Shown here: positions 1 to 8,236 of the stretch, piece after piece
Position numbering within the stretch: the first letter of the stretch is position 1
Layout of the letters: every line of letters begins with the position of its first letter
Assembly: GCA_937138255.1 (NCBI GenBank)
Contig: CAKZOU010000063.1
Location: forward strand, 1-43,933
Source of the DNA: an uncultured Paracoccaceae bacterium
GTDB lineage: Bacteria; Pseudomonadota; Alphaproteobacteria; Rhodobacterales; Rhodobacteraceae
Direction of reading: 5' to 3'
DNA: 43,933 bases
Made by a program: the position numbers and the translations under genes
Notes under the pieces: model-generated
Database searches by the model: none
Seen by the model: only the letters and a program-made list of their open reading frames with translations
What the model was told of the DNA's origin: nothing

Positions 1-68
1 TCGACCCCCTTCAGGATCTTCTTGCCCTCTTCCTCAAGTTCGGCGTGCAGGTTCTTGATAGTCAGCAT
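1..68 (-). CDS. sufC: SufC, Fe-S assembly ABC ATPase (N-terminal fragment)
   Basis: Only the first 22 or so codons are inside the window; the rest lies beyond position 1. The reverse strand reads M-L-T-I-K-N-L-H-A, then an acidic stretch and I-L-K-G-V, which is the usual start of SufC, the ATPase of the SufBCD scaffold that builds Fe-S clusters in the cytoplasm. A good ribosome binding site (AAGGAAAG) precedes the ATG. It follows sufB and a YbjQ-like gene on the same strand, the expected suf order. The identification rests on a short N-terminus plus context. Confidence 0.85.
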   Translation of the reverse strand, partial: MLTIKNLHAELEEEGKKILKGV

Positions 69-89
69 ATTTTCTTTCCTTGGCATGGT

Positions 90-151
90 GCCCGGCTGAA
101 GCCCGGCCTACCCGGTATATCGTTCATCCGTAAGCCGGGCTTCAGCCCGGC
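90..151. repeat. Inverted repeat between the YbjQ-like gene and sufC
   Basis: Two GC-rich arms, about 90-107 and 133-151, are near-perfect reverse complements (core CCGGGCTTCAGCCCGG, itself partly palindromic). The arms flank 25 bases. The structure looks like a REP-type element or an mRNA hairpin inside the suf operon. No T-run follows on either strand, so a classical terminator is unlikely. Confidence 0.6.
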
Positions 152-157
152 AACCCT

Positions 158-469
158 CTATTCAACCACAACTGCCGTGCCGGAAGCCGACACCATGAGC
201 ATGTTGTTGATCACTTCATAGTCGAGATCGACCCCGACAATCGCAGTGGCGCCCATCGCGCGCGCCGCATCTTCCATCTCTCCAAGCGCTGTCTTCCGCG
301 CCTTGCCGAGTTCCTGTTCATAGGCGCCCGACCGGCCGCCGATGATATCGGTGATCGAGGCGAAAAGATCGCGGAACACGTTGGCGCCGAGAATGGCCTC
401 GCCGGTCACGATCCCGTGGTATTTCGAAATCGGTCGGCCTTCGATGGTGGGGGTCGTGGTGATGATCAT
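158..469 (-). CDS. YbjQ/UPF0145 family protein
   Basis: A 103-residue protein beginning [11 protein letters not shown], followed by a Y-x-G-I-V-T-G-E-A segment, then a conserved G-G-R-S-x-x-Y-E block and an A-x-x-x-G-A-x-A-I-V-G-V-D-x-D-Y-E block. This is the whole UPF0145 domain, often called a putative heavy-metal-binding domain; its biochemical role is not settled. The start at 469 is chosen because the ATG overlaps the sufB TGA by four bases (ATGA) and a GGAAGGAAG site precedes it; the longer upstream frame is inside sufB. Its place between sufB and sufC suggests a role linked to Fe-S assembly or metal handling, which is inference. Confidence 0.85.
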   Translation of the reverse strand: MIITTTPTIEGRPISKYHGIVTGEAILGANVFRDLFASITDIIGGRSGAYEQELGKARKTALGEMEDAARAMGATAIVGVDLDYEVINNMLMVSASGTAVVVE

Positions 470-1989
470 CCGACACTTCCTTCCAAGCTGATCGCCACAA
501 GCTGCTGCGCCTCCATGGCAAATTCCATCGGCAGGGCCTGCAAGACCTCCTTGCAGAAGCCGTTCACCACAAGCGCCACGGCCTCTTCCTCGTCCATGCC
601 CCGCGAGCGGCAATAGAAGAGCTGATCGTCATCGACCTTCGAGGTCGTGGCCTCATGTTCGACCCGGCTCGAGTTGTTCTTCACCTCGATATAGGGCACC
701 GTATGCGCCCCGCATTTATCGCCGATCAGAAGGCTGTCGCACTGGGTATAGTTGCGGCTGTTCTTGGCGCGGGGGTGCATGGAGACAAGGCCCCGATAGG
801 TATTTTGCGCCTTGCCTGCCGAGATGCCCTTCGAGACGATCCGGCTCTTGGTGTTCTTGCCAAGGTGGACCATTTTCGTGCCTGTATCGGCCTGCTGCAT
901 ATTGTTGGCGATGGCGATGGAATAGAACTCGCCCTGGCTTTCCTCGCCGCGCAGGATGCAGGAGGGATACTTCCACGTCACAGCAGAGCCGGTCTCGACC
1001 TGCGTCCACATCACCTTGGCCCGGTCGCCCCGGCAATCGGCGCGCTTGGTGACAAAGTTATAGATCCCGCCCTTGCCGTTCTCGTCGCCCGGATACCAGT
1101 TCTGGACCGTCGAATATTTCACCTCGGCGTCTTCCTCGATGATGATCTCGACCACAGCCGCATGAAGCTGTGCCTGATCGCGCTTGGGCGCGGTGCAGCC
1201 CTCGAGATAGCTCACATAGCTGCCCTTGTCGGCGATAATGAGCGTCCGCTCAAATTGGCCGGTGTTTTCGGCGTTGATGCGGAAATAGGTCGAAAGCTCC
1301 ATCGGGCAGCGCACGCCGGGCGGCACATAGACGAAAGAGCCATCGGAAAAGACGGCCGAATTCAGCGTGGCATAGAAATTGTCCGAGGCCGGAACCACCG
1401 ATCCGAGGTATTTCTTCACCAACTCGGGATGCTCGCGGATCGCCTCGGAGATCGAGCAGAAGATGACGCCGGCTTTCTTCAGCTCCTTTTGGAAGGTCGT
1501 CCCCACCGACACGCTATCAAACACCGCATCGACCGCAACCTTGCGGCCCTCGACGGGCATATCCTCGGCCCCTTCAACACCCGCAAGGATCAATTGCTCG
1601 CGCAGCGGAATGCCAAGCTTTTCATAGGTCGCCAGAAGCTTGGGATCGACCTCTTCAAGGCTCTTCGGCTTCTCGATCATGCTCTTGGGACGGGCGTAGT
1701 AATACTGGTCCTGAAAGTTGATCTCAGGATAGTTGACCATCGCCCAATCGGGCTCTTCCATCTGCTCCCAGCGGGCAAAGGCCGAAAGGCGCCACTCGGT
1801 CATCCACTCGGGCTCTTCGTTCTTGGCGCTGATCAGGCGCACGATATCGGGACCCACGCCCTTGGGGGCGTATTCCATCTCGATCTCGGTCTCCCAGCCG
1901 TATTTGTATTTGCCCGACAGGCGTTGCACGGCATCGACCGTGTCCTGATCGACGCCTTCTTTCACCTGTGTCTGGTCTTCCGTGTTCAT
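466..1989 (-). CDS. sufB: SufB, Fe-S cluster scaffold subunit
   Basis: A 507-residue protein with the complete SufB pattern, including the C-terminal beta-helix region, the Y[10 protein letters not shown] segment and the ending E-E-E-A-x-x-L-V-V-N-G-F. SufB forms the SufBC2D scaffold on which Fe-S clusters are assembled with sulfur from a cysteine desulfurase. The start at 1989 (M-N-T-E-D-Q-T) has a GAGAGGAAAG site just upstream; the in-frame extension to 2043 would run into the preceding gene. It lies 11 bases after the cysteine desulfurase and overlaps the next gene by four bases, so the three are translated as one unit. Confidence 0.97.
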   Translation of the reverse strand: MNTEDQTQVKEGVDQDTVDAVQRLSGKYKYGWETEIEMEYAPKGVGPDIVRLISAKNEEPEWMTEWRLSAFARWEQMEEPDWAMVNYPEINFQDQYYYARPKSMIEKPKSLEEVDPKLLATYEKLGIPLREQLILAGVEGAEDMPVEGRKVAVDAVFDSVSVGTTFQKELKKAGVIFCSISEAIREHPELVKKYLGSVVPASDNFYATLNSAVFSDGSFVYVPPGVRCPMELSTYFRINAENTGQFERTLIIADKGSYVSYLEGCTAPKRDQAQLHAAVVEIIIEEDAEVKYSTVQNWYPGDENGKGGIYNFVTKRADCRGDRAKVMWTQVETGSAVTWKYPSCILRGEESQGEFYSIAIANNMQQADTGTKMVHLGKNTKSRIVSKGISAGKAQNTYRGLVSMHPRAKNSRNYTQCDSLLIGDKCGAHTVPYIEVKNNSSRVEHEATTSKVDDDQLFYCRSRGMDEEEAVALVVNGFCKEVLQALPMEFAMEAQQLVAISLEGSVG

Positions 1990-2000
1990 CGTCTTTCCTC

Positions 2001-3044
2001 TCACGCAGCGCGGCTGCGCTTCTTGCGGTATGTCTCTGCCCAAACCTTCGCAAAGGCCAATACGTCGTCGCGCCGCGTTTGGATGCCCAAAGACACCCGC
2101 AGCGCCGAGGCCGCCGCCTCGTCGTCAAATCCCATGGCGGTCAAGACCCGGCTCGCCTTGACCTTGCCGCTCGAACAGGCCGACCCGGCCGAGACGGCAT
2201 AGCCCGCCAGATCCATCGCCATGACCTGCGTCTCGCCCCTCCAGCCGGGGGCGACGATCATCGAGGTGTTAGACAGGCGCTTCGCCCCCTGCCCGACCAC
2301 CGTGATCCCCTCAGTCCCATCGAGCAAAGCAGCCTCAAGCTCGTCGCGCAGCGCGGCAACCTCGTCCCAGCGCCCCGCCGCCAGATCGGCCTGCGCCGCC
2401 TCGGACGCCGCACCAAGGCCTGCAATGCCGATGACATTCTCCGTCCCCGACCGGCGCCCCAACTCCTGCCCGCCGCCCTTGATCCGCGCGGCAAGATCGG
2501 TGCCCTTCGGCACAATGAGCGCCCCGACACCCTTCGGTCCGCCAATCTTGTGGGCCGAAAGAAACACCATCCCCACGCCCGACCAGTCATAGGCAAAAGG
2601 CAACTTGCCAAAGCCTTGCGTAATATCGGAGACCGCCAGACCTTCCGGCAACACCTGCACAACGCCGGTTTCGGAATTGGCCAACTGCACCGTCGATCCC
2701 GCCGGATCGCTCACCCCCACAGCGCTATCCGCAGCCACAGGCAGGCTCTCGTCGATCCACGCCCTCACCGCATCATGCTCGATGCCCGCGCCCTTCAGCC
2801 CCCGCCCGGCCAGCGCCAAAGCCGCAGCCTCCGTCGCCCCCGAGGTAAAGATCACATCCGCCCCGGACGCCCCCAAAGCCTCAGAAACCTGCGCCCGCGC
2901 CCGCTCGATCACCGCTTTCGCGGCACGGCCCTCGCTATGAACCGACGAAGGATTCCCATAGAGCTCCATCGCCGAACCCATCGCCGCCCGCGCCTCATCC
3001 CGCAGCGGCGTCGTCGCATTGTGATCCAGATAAACCCGGCCCAT
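2001..3044 (-). CDS. Cysteine desulfurase, NifS/IscS type
   Basis: A 347-residue class V aminotransferase fold. The N-terminus Y-L-D-H-N-A-T-T-P, the PLP lysine in [10 protein letters not shown] (K166), a PLP-contacting D-x-x-Q near 140-143 and the mobile-loop cysteine in S-A-C-S-S-G (C290) are all present. It takes sulfur from cysteine and delivers it to the SufB scaffold encoded directly downstream. The sequence type is closer to NifS/IscS than to classical SufS, although it sits in a suf operon; this mix is usual in Rhodobacterales as far as I know. At 347 residues it is somewhat short for the family, but no key motif is missing. Confidence 0.93.
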   Translation of the reverse strand: MGRVYLDHNATTPLRDEARAAMGSAMELYGNPSSVHSEGRAAKAVIERARAQVSEALGASGADVIFTSGATEAAALALAGRGLKGAGIEHDAVRAWIDESLPVAADSAVGVSDPAGSTVQLANSETGVVQVLPEGLAVSDITQGFGKLPFAYDWSGVGMVFLSAHKIGGPKGVGALIVPKGTDLAARIKGGGQELGRRSGTENVIGIAGLGAASEAAQADLAAGRWDEVAALRDELEAALLDGTEGITVVGQGAKRLSNTSMIVAPGWRGETQVMAMDLAGYAVSAGSACSSGKVKASRVLTAMGFDDEAAASALRVSLGIQTRRDDVLAFAKVWAETYRKKRSRAA

Positions 3045-3057
3045 CAGAGACTGCTCC

Positions 3058-3119
3058 TCTTTTGGCCCGAAATACTCCGGGGGAGTCCGCAGCGCGGACG
3101 GGGGCAGAGCCCCCCCTTA
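3058..3119 (-). repeat. Dispersed two-hairpin intergenic repeat, copy A
   Basis: Read on the minus strand, this starts with a GGGGGCTCTGCCCCC hairpin, continues with a second hairpin (GTCCGC-GCT-GCGGAC), then a conserved tail containing CTCCCCCGGAGTATTTC and GGCCAAAAG. The same element follows typA at 10052-10109 with a different second stem. Here it lies just after the iscR stop codon and before the cysteine desulfurase start, inside the suf operon. Confidence 0.85.
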
Positions 3120-3132
3120 TGCCAACAGAAAT

Positions 3133-3591
3133 TCACTCGTCGACCACTTCGAACAAAGCCGGCACCGCCGGACAGGGCGCGAGGCCATTGCCGACGATAT
3201 CCGACAGACGCGACTGGTGCAGATAGACATAGACATGGGCCGAAAGCCCTTCCCAAAGCCGGTTCGTGAGCGATTGCGCCCGGCTTCCCGACAGGCCGCC
3301 GCTCGCGCCCGCCCCTTTGTGCATGGCGCTCACAGTCTCATCGACCGCCTCCAGAATATCCGAAACGCGAATTTCCGACGCCGGACGCGCCAGCTTGTAG
3401 CCTCCACCCGGCCCCCGCGCGCTCTCGACAAGTTCCGCCCGCCGCAGCTTGACGAAAAGCTGCTCGAGATAGGGAAGAGAAATGTCCTGCCGCTTCGAGA
3501 TTTCATTGAGGGTCACAAGCGCACCGGCCGGTTGCAGCGCCAGATCGGTCAGCGCCACCATCGCATAACGGCCTTTCGTGCTCAGTTTCAT
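3133..3591 (-). CDS. iscR: IscR-type Rrf2 regulator with a single cysteine
   Basis: A 152-residue Rrf2-family protein starting M-K-L-S-T-K-G-R-Y-A, with a winged helix-turn-helix (roughly residues 1-65, including the G-P-G-G-G-Y-K-L wing) and a dimerisation helix. It heads the suf operon, so it is expected to sense Fe-S or iron status and control suf genes. The three clustered cysteines of the E. coli protein are absent: the region near 88-105 has no Cys, and the only cysteine is C140. Rhodobacterales IscR proteins are known to differ in this way. The start at 3591 matches the family; an in-frame start at 3615 would add eight residues. A candidate operator lies upstream at 3707-3721. Confidence 0.9.
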   Translation of the reverse strand: MKLSTKGRYAMVALTDLALQPAGALVTLNEISKRQDISLPYLEQLFVKLRRAELVESARGPGGGYKLARPASEIRVSDILEAVDETVSAMHKGAGASGGLSGSRAQSLTNRLWEGLSAHVYVYLHQSRLSDIVGNGLAPCPAVPALFEVVDE

Positions 3592-3642
3592 GCCCGAAAC
3601 CCCCAAGATTCCCACTAAAACCCCAAAATCGGCGCATCTCCA

Positions 3643-3671
3643 TTGACGCGCCGCCGAGGCCCGATTAACTC
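3643..3671 (+). promoter_or_regulatory. Candidate sigma-70 promoter for the hydrolase gene
   Basis: TTGACG at 3643-3648 is separated by 17 bases from TAACTC at 3666-3671. The -35 is near consensus and the -10 is moderate. It would start transcripts near 3678, upstream of the palindrome at 3707-3721 and of the ATG at 3775. Confidence 0.45.
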
Positions 3672-3706
3672 CTGCCGAAGCAGTTCGCGCCCCGTGGGGC
3701 GTGAAA

Positions 3707-3721
3707 TTAGAATCCTTCTAA
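3707..3721. promoter_or_regulatory. Candidate IscR operator (iron-responsive palindrome)
   Basis: TTAGAA-TCC-TTCTAA is a perfect six-base inverted repeat with a three-base spacer. It lies in the 183-base region between iscR (minus) and the hydrolase gene (plus). From memory it resembles the Iron-Rhodo-box predicted for Rhodobacterales and linked to IscR. Its position suits autoregulation of iscR-suf and co-control of the divergent gene. Confidence 0.65.
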
Positions 3722-3774
3722 GGTGCCTGAGAGTTTTCGTCAAGAATTCCAGGCCGCAACACACAGGGATAAAT

Positions 3775-4428
3775 ATGCCCGAAGTCATTTTCGCCGGCCC
3801 CGAAGGCCGACTCGAAGGCCGCTACCATCCGCAAAAGCACCGCGACGCGCCCATTGCCATCATCCTGCACCCCCATCCGCAGTTTGGCGGCACGATGAAC
3901 AACCGCGTGGTCTATAACCTGCACTACGCCTTCTACAACCTCGGCTTCACCGTCCTGCGGTTCAATTTCCGTGGCGTAGGCCGCAGCCAGGGCGAATACG
4001 ATCAGGGCATTGGCGAGCTGTCCGATGCCGCTTCGGCGCTGGATTATCTTCAGGCGATGAATCCCAACGCCAAACATTGCTGGGTCGCCGGATTTTCCTT
4101 CGGCGCGTGGATCGGAATGCAGCTTCTGATGCGCCGCCCCGAGATCACCGGCTTCATCTCGGTCGCCCCGCCCGCCAATATGTATGATTTCTCCTTCCTC
4201 GCCCCCTGCCCCTCCTCGGGCCTCATCATCAACGGCTCGGCCGACCGCGTGGCGCCGCCCGCCGACACGGTGGGCCTTGTGAAGAAGCTGCACGAGCAGA
4301 AGGGCATCACCATCACCCACGAGGTTGTCGAGGGCGCGGGTCACTTCTTCGAAGACCCGCACATGGGCACGATGGTCGACAGCGTTCAGGGCTACGTCCG
4401 CCGCCGCCTCACCGAGACCACGAGGTAG
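3775..4428 (+). CDS. Alpha/beta hydrolase (small, cytoplasmic)
   Basis: A 217-residue alpha/beta hydrolase of the small COG2945-like type. A nucleophile elbow G-F-S-F-G places Ser108, followed by G-S-A-D-R (Asp157) and G-A-G-H-F-F (His190), so the catalytic triad is complete; the H-P-H-P segment near 32-35 is also typical. There is no signal peptide. The start at 3775 (M-P-E-V-I-F-A-G-P-E-G) follows an AGGGATA site; the longer frame from 3643 begins in the promoter region. The substrate is unknown. It begins a close three-gene run with a small protein and an HD-domain protein, and shares its upstream region with iscR. Confidence 0.85.
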   Translation: MPEVIFAGPEGRLEGRYHPQKHRDAPIAIILHPHPQFGGTMNNRVVYNLHYAFYNLGFTVLRFNFRGVGRSQGEYDQGIGELSDAASALDYLQAMNPNAKHCWVAGFSFGAWIGMQLLMRRPEITGFISVAPPANMYDFSFLAPCPSSGLIINGSADRVAPPADTVGLVKKLHEQKGITITHEVVEGAGHFFEDPHMGTMVDSVQGYVRRRLTETTR

Positions 4429-4431
4429 GCG

Positions 4432-4716
4432 ATGGGGATAACCGAAGATCTTGCCGATGCTCTCGCCCGCGACACGATCGCGGTGGCGGAAAAACTGGGC
4501 GATGATGGTCTGATTGCTGAGGTCTCCAAGGTCATCGGCGCCTCTTCGACCACCACGCAGGAGGCCTTCATGACCGCTATCCGCGTGCGACTTTCCGAGA
4601 AACGCGCGCGTGCCTTTCTCAAGGAGCGGATCGCAAAAGGGCCGGCAGGCCCAAAGAAAGAGATCGGCACGGGCCCGATCCTCAACCCGACCGAAGACAA
4701 CGCAGGCGGCCACTGA
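4432..4716 (+). CDS. Conserved-looking small protein of unknown function
   Basis: A 94-residue protein that I do not recognise. It is rich in Ala, Glu and Lys, predicted mostly helical from residue 3 to about 70, and ends with a Pro/Gly-rich tail containing a G-P-A-G-P-K-K segment. There is no signal peptide, membrane segment or cysteine. It starts three bases after the hydrolase stop codon, and its TGA overlaps the ATG of the HD-domain gene (TGATG), so its translation is coupled on both sides. That arrangement and normal codon use argue that it is a real gene. Confidence 0.7.
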   Translation: MGITEDLADALARDTIAVAEKLGDDGLIAEVSKVIGASSTTTQEAFMTAIRVRLSEKRARAFLKERIAKGPAGPKKEIGTGPILNPTEDNAGGH

Positions 4717-5303
4717 TGGCGGCGCCTGCGCGGATCGACGCCCAGCTTGCCTTTCTCAACGAGGCCGACAAGCTCAAGGACCAGCTCCGCGCCACGCCCA
4801 TCCTGAGCAACACGCGCCCCGAGAACTCGGCCGAGCACAGCTGGCACATCATGCTCTATGCGCTGGTATTGGCCGAGCACGCGAACCGTCCAATCCGCAT
4901 TGACCGCGTGGTGAAGATGCTGCTCCTGCACGACATCGTCGAGATCGACGCAGGCGACGCGCCGATCCACGGCGATCACGATCCGGCCGAACAGGACGCC
5001 AAGGAAATCGCCGCCGCCAACCGCATCTTCGGCCTTCTCCCCGACGACCAGCGCGACGAATTCCGCAGCCTTTGGGAAGAATTCGAAGCCGCCGAGAGCG
5101 ACGACGCGATCTTTGCCAAGTCGATCGACCGCGTGCAGCCGGTAATCTCAAACCTCGAGACAGGCGGCGGCAGTTGGATCGACTATAAGGTGACCGCGGC
5201 CCAGCTCGAAGCCCGCGTGGCCGGCAAGGTCCGCCGCGGGGCACCTGCGGTCTGGGAGGCACTCAAGGTCCGGATCGATGCCTGGTTTGCAACGCGCCGC
5301 TAG
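4716..5303 (+). CDS. HD-domain hydrolase, YfbR/HDDC2-like
   Basis: A 195-residue HD-domain protein. The motif E-N-S-A-E-H-S-W-H (H41), the L-L-H-D-I-V-E-I-D-A-G-D block (H72, D73) and S-I-D-R (D138) supply the H...HD...D metal ligands. The layout matches the YfbR and HDDC2 group, whose known members are 5'-deoxynucleotidases acting on dNMPs in the cytoplasm; activity here is inferred from family. The start overlaps the previous stop by one base (TGATG). A perfect palindrome covers its stop codon and may end the transcript. Confidence 0.85.
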   Translation: MAAPARIDAQLAFLNEADKLKDQLRATPILSNTRPENSAEHSWHIMLYALVLAEHANRPIRIDRVVKMLLLHDIVEIDAGDAPIHGDHDPAEQDAKEIAAANRIFGLLPDDQRDEFRSLWEEFEAAESDDAIFAKSIDRVQPVISNLETGGGSWIDYKVTAAQLEARVAGKVRRGAPAVWEALKVRIDAWFATRR

Positions 5304-5309
5304 CGGCGC
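5294..5309. terminator. Palindrome over the HD-gene stop codon, possible weak terminator
   Basis: GCGCCGCTAGCGGCGC is a perfect 16-base palindrome that includes the TAG stop at 5301-5303. Only a short T-run (TTTT at 5317-5320) follows after several bases, so termination would be weak. It may simply be a cruciform or mRNA 3' hairpin. Confidence 0.4.
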
Positions 5310-5320
5310 CGTGGCATTTT

Positions 5321-5337
5321 CGTATACAATCGTATAC
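5321..5337. promoter_or_regulatory. Tandem palindromic half-sites upstream of icd (candidate operator)
   Basis: CGTATACAATCGTATAC contains two CGTATAC units starting exactly ten bases apart, about one helical turn, and each GTATAC is itself palindromic. It lies about 70 bases before the icd ATG in an A/T-richer stretch. GntR-type or similar dimeric regulators bind such sites, but no specific regulator can be named. Confidence 0.45.
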
Positions 5338-5407
5338 CGTCTTTTCTCTTTAACCTTTATAGGCTATGAGCCGCTCAAACGAGTCTTATCCCCGCAAAGG
5401 AGCAGCC

Positions 5408-6616
5408 ATGTCCAAGATCAAGGTAGCCAACCCAGTCGTCGAACTCGACGGCGACGAGATGACCCGCATCATCTGGGACTTCATCAAGAAGAAGCTGATC
5501 CTGCCCTATCTCGACATCGACCTGAAATACTATGATCTCGGCATCGAGGAGCGCGACCGCACCGATGACCAGATCACCGTCGACGCGGCAAACGCGATCA
5601 AGCAATATGGCGTTGGCGTCAAATGCGCGACCATCACTCCCGACGAGCAGCGCGTTGAAGAGTTCGGCCTAAGGCAAATGTGGCGCTCGCCCAACGGCAC
5701 CATCCGCAACATCCTTGGCGGCGTGATCTTCCGTGAGCCGATTATCTGCCAGAATGTTCCGCGCCTGGTTCCGGGCTGGACACAGCCGATCGTCGTCGGT
5801 CGCCATGCCTTTGGCGACCAGTATCGCGCGACCGATTTTCGTTTCCCTGGCAAAGGCAAGCTGACCATTAAGTTTGTCGGCGAAGACGGGACCGTGATCG
5901 AACGCGACGTCTTCGAGGCCCCCGGTGCCGGCGTCACGATGGCGATGTACAACCTCGACCAATCGATCATCGATTTTGCCCGGTCGTCGATGAACTATGG
6001 CCTCCTCAAGGGCTGGCCGGTCTACCTTTCGACCAAGAACACCATTCTCAAGGCCTATGACGGCCGCTTCAAGGATCTGTTCCAGAAGGTCTATGAAGAA
6101 GAGTTCGAAGACCAGTTCAGACAAGCCGGCATCCACTACGAACACCGCCTGATCGACGACATGGTCGCCTCGGCGCTCAAGTGGTCAGGTGGTTATGTCT
6201 GGGCCTGTAAGAACTATGACGGCGACGTTCAGTCCGACACCGTGGCACAAGGTTTTGGTTCTCTGGGCCTGATGACCTCGGTCCTGATGACCCCCGATGG
6301 CAAGACGGTCGAAGCAGAGGCCGCCCATGGCACCGTGACCCGCCACTATCGCCAGCACCAGCAGGGCAAACAGACCTCCACCAATTCGATCGCCTCGATC
6401 TATGCCTGGACTGGCGGCCTCAAGCATCGCGCCAAGCTTGATGGCAACGAGCAGTTGATGAGTTTTGCGTCCACACTTGAACGGGTGACTGTTCAGGCGG
6501 TCGAGGATGGGTTTATGACCAAAGACCTCGCCCTGCTGGTCGGGCCGGATCAAAAATGGCTCACCACGATGGGCTATCTTGAAAAGGTCGACGAATACCT
6601 CAACAAGGCGATGTAA
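5408..6616 (+). CDS. icd: Isocitrate dehydrogenase, NADP-dependent
   Basis: A 402-residue protein of the homodimeric NADP-IDH type found in alphaproteobacteria and eukaryotes, rather than the E. coli type. Visible family blocks are the N-terminal [15 protein letters not shown], the G-G-V-I-F-R-E-P-I segment, the D[15 protein letters not shown] block, and H-G-T-V-T-R-H-Y-R plus T-S-T-N-S for cofactor and substrate binding. It converts isocitrate to 2-oxoglutarate and NADPH in the TCA cycle. The start at 5408 follows an AAAGGAG site; the frame could extend to 5366 but without a comparable site. A strong terminator follows. Confidence 0.96.
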   Translation: MSKIKVANPVVELDGDEMTRIIWDFIKKKLILPYLDIDLKYYDLGIEERDRTDDQITVDAANAIKQYGVGVKCATITPDEQRVEEFGLRQMWRSPNGTIRNILGGVIFREPIICQNVPRLVPGWTQPIVVGRHAFGDQYRATDFRFPGKGKLTIKFVGEDGTVIERDVFEAPGAGVTMAMYNLDQSIIDFARSSMNYGLLKGWPVYLSTKNTILKAYDGRFKDLFQKVYEEEFEDQFRQAGIHYEHRLIDDMVASALKWSGGYVWACKNYDGDVQSDTVAQGFGSLGLMTSVLMTPDGKTVEAEAAHGTVTRHYRQHQQGKQTSTNSIASIYAWTGGLKHRAKLDGNEQLMSFASTLERVTVQAVEDGFMTKDLALLVGPDQKWLTTMGYLEKVDEYLNKAM

Positions 6617-6624
6617 TCGAAGAG

Positions 6625-6654
6625 GGCCGCGTCACCGACGCGGCCTTTCTCCTT
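6625..6654 (+). terminator. Rho-independent terminator of icd
   Basis: GGCCGCGT at 6625-6632 and ACGCGGCC at 6638-6645 form an eight-pair stem with a five-base loop, followed by TTTCTCCTT. It lies nine bases after the icd stop codon. Confidence 0.8.
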
Positions 6655-6665
6655 CAGGGCCAGAC

Positions 6666-7268
6666 ATGACCGATCCCAAGCAGCATTCGTTGATCGAGGA
6701 TACGCAAGGCATCCTCTACGGCTCCGGCATGGCCGCGGTCGGGATCGTGATCCTGACCCACCTCGGCCTTGTCACCGGCCAGACCGCGGGCCTCGCGATC
6801 CTCATCTCCTATATGACCGGTTGGAGCTTTGGCGCAGTCTTCTTCGTGGTGAACCTGCCGTTCTACTGGCTCGGCTATCGCCGCATGGGCAAGGTTTTCG
6901 TACTCAAGACATTCCTTGCCGTGGCGATCCTCTCGGCGCTGGCCCAGACCCTGCCCGCCTATATCCGCTTTGATCATCTTGATCCCATCATCGGCGCGAT
7001 CCTCTTCGGGGCGATCACCGGTTCGGCCCTCCTCGCCCTCTTCCGCCATGGCGCGAGCCTCGGCGGGATCGGCATCGTCGCCCTCTACCTGCAAGACAAG
7101 ACCGGCTTCCGCGCCGGTTGGACCCAGTTGATCTTCGACGTCTGCCTTTTTGCCGCCGCCCTCACAGTGCGCGATGCCAAGACGGTGGCGATCTCCGCGT
7201 TGGGCGCGGTGGTGATCAATCTTGTAATCGCGGTCAACCATCGCCGGGATCGGTATATCGCGATGTAG
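6666..7268 (+). CDS. YitT family membrane protein
   Basis: A 200-residue inner-membrane protein with about five or six hydrophobic segments and the YitT (DUF161) pattern: an N-terminal G-x-x-M-A-A-V-G helix, T-G-Q-T-A-G-L-A-I-L, a central P-F-Y-W-L-G-Y segment, the G-A-I-L-F-G-A-I-T-G-S-A-L repeat, and R-H-G-A-S-L-G-G. The family is widespread and its transport role is not established. The start at 6666 sits 50 bases after the icd stop, past the terminator; the longer frame from 6579 overlaps icd and lacks family similarity. It appears to be a single-gene unit. Confidence 0.85.
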   Translation: MTDPKQHSLIEDTQGILYGSGMAAVGIVILTHLGLVTGQTAGLAILISYMTGWSFGAVFFVVNLPFYWLGYRRMGKVFVLKTFLAVAILSALAQTLPAYIRFDHLDPIIGAILFGAITGSALLALFRHGASLGGIGIVALYLQDKTGFRAGWTQLIFDVCLFAAALTVRDAKTVAISALGAVVINLVIAVNHRRDRYIAM

Positions 7269-7336
7269 ATCATCGCTTGGCGGGCAGGTATGCCGAGGCT
7301 ATTGTAACGCCAGATGATCCATATTCCGGCGCCCCA

Positions 7337-8152
7337 GTGACTGAAACGACGAAGAAAAACAATACTGTCCCAGTGGTAGTCGTCACCCGCTTTTCATAAC
7401 TGGGAAGTTCAGGCTGGAAGATTCCTGCCGAAGACCAGGAAAAAATCCTCTTCGATCCTGACAGGCTTGGAGACCGTCTCAACCTGTTTCGTTCGATTGC
7501 CGTCGCGTCACTGCTGGCACAAAAGTACCGGAGCTTTCATCACTACGTTCTAACGAGCGAGAGCCTCCCCGACTGGGCAAAAAATGAACTGGAGGAGATC
7601 TGCAAATCCTCTTATGGCCCAGACAACTATACAAGAGATTATCGCCGACCCGGACAAGCCCGCCGATTTCTGCAACTCTTCCTGGAAGAGAGATACGGAA
7701 CCTCGCCCGTGGCACAGGTCGTTCTCGATGATGACGACGGGCTAGCCTGCGATTTCATGGACGACATGACCACAAGCGTTGCAACCTACCTTGAGGCAGA
7801 AGATCACACGCTACCGCATTTCTTTTCCTGGTCTCTGGGCTATGGGTTGGTCTTCAGCGGGAACGAGAGACCGGGTCTCTATCAACATCGCTATCGCTTC
7901 ATCAATCTTGGGCTGACAATCCTTGCACGCCCCCAAGAAAAGAACATCTTGGCGATTGATCACAGGAACGCGCCCCGCCGCTTCGGGGCGACCGTAGAAG
8001 CAAACAAACCAATGTTTGTCCGCAGCCTTCATCCGCATAATGACTCGCGTGTTGCAATCAGCGAAAAATGGGTGGAAGTCTTGAATTGGCCCGCCGATCC
8101 TGACATCAGCGCACGCTTTTCATTTCTCGCACCATTGGGCAGCGACGCCTAG
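7337..8152 (+). pseudogene. Rhamnosyltransferase-like (PF11316 type) gene broken by an in-frame TAA
   Basis: One reading frame from about 7337 to 8152 encodes a putative rhamnosyl-transferase-like protein of roughly 271 codons: V-T-R-F-S, then L-G-S-S-G-W-K, L-T-S-E-S-L-P-D-W-A, the acidic V-V-L-D-D-D-D-G-L motif and a C-terminal M-F-V-R-S-L-H-P-H-N-D-S. A TAA at 7397-7399 interrupts it exactly where family members, as I recall them, have Tyr in R-F-S-Y-L-G (TAC or TAT to TAA). No ATG, GTG or TTG occurs in this frame between 7400 and the GTG at 7709, so a downstream start would lose the N-terminal third. The start is uncertain (GTG 7337 or 7373; no clear ribosome site). The frame is otherwise intact and more A/T-rich than its neighbours, which suggests transfer. 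Confidence 0.72.
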
Positions 8153-8236
8153 CGGCGATCAACTCGCTCGTGAGGGCTGGCCTTTGCGTGCGCGGCACTG
8201 TATGGCCCGCGCAACCTCGCGCTAAAGGGCAGTTTC

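Noticed and set aside
655-2202. Long plus-strand open frame opposite sufB and the cysteine desulfurase
   Set aside because: It is an antisense shadow of two well-supported genes in GC-rich DNA, is low in family-like motifs and has no ribosome site.
7709-8152. Separate gene starting at GTG 7709
   Set aside because: The same frame continues upstream with family-like sequence to the TAA at 7397, so this is the C-terminal half of the broken gene.
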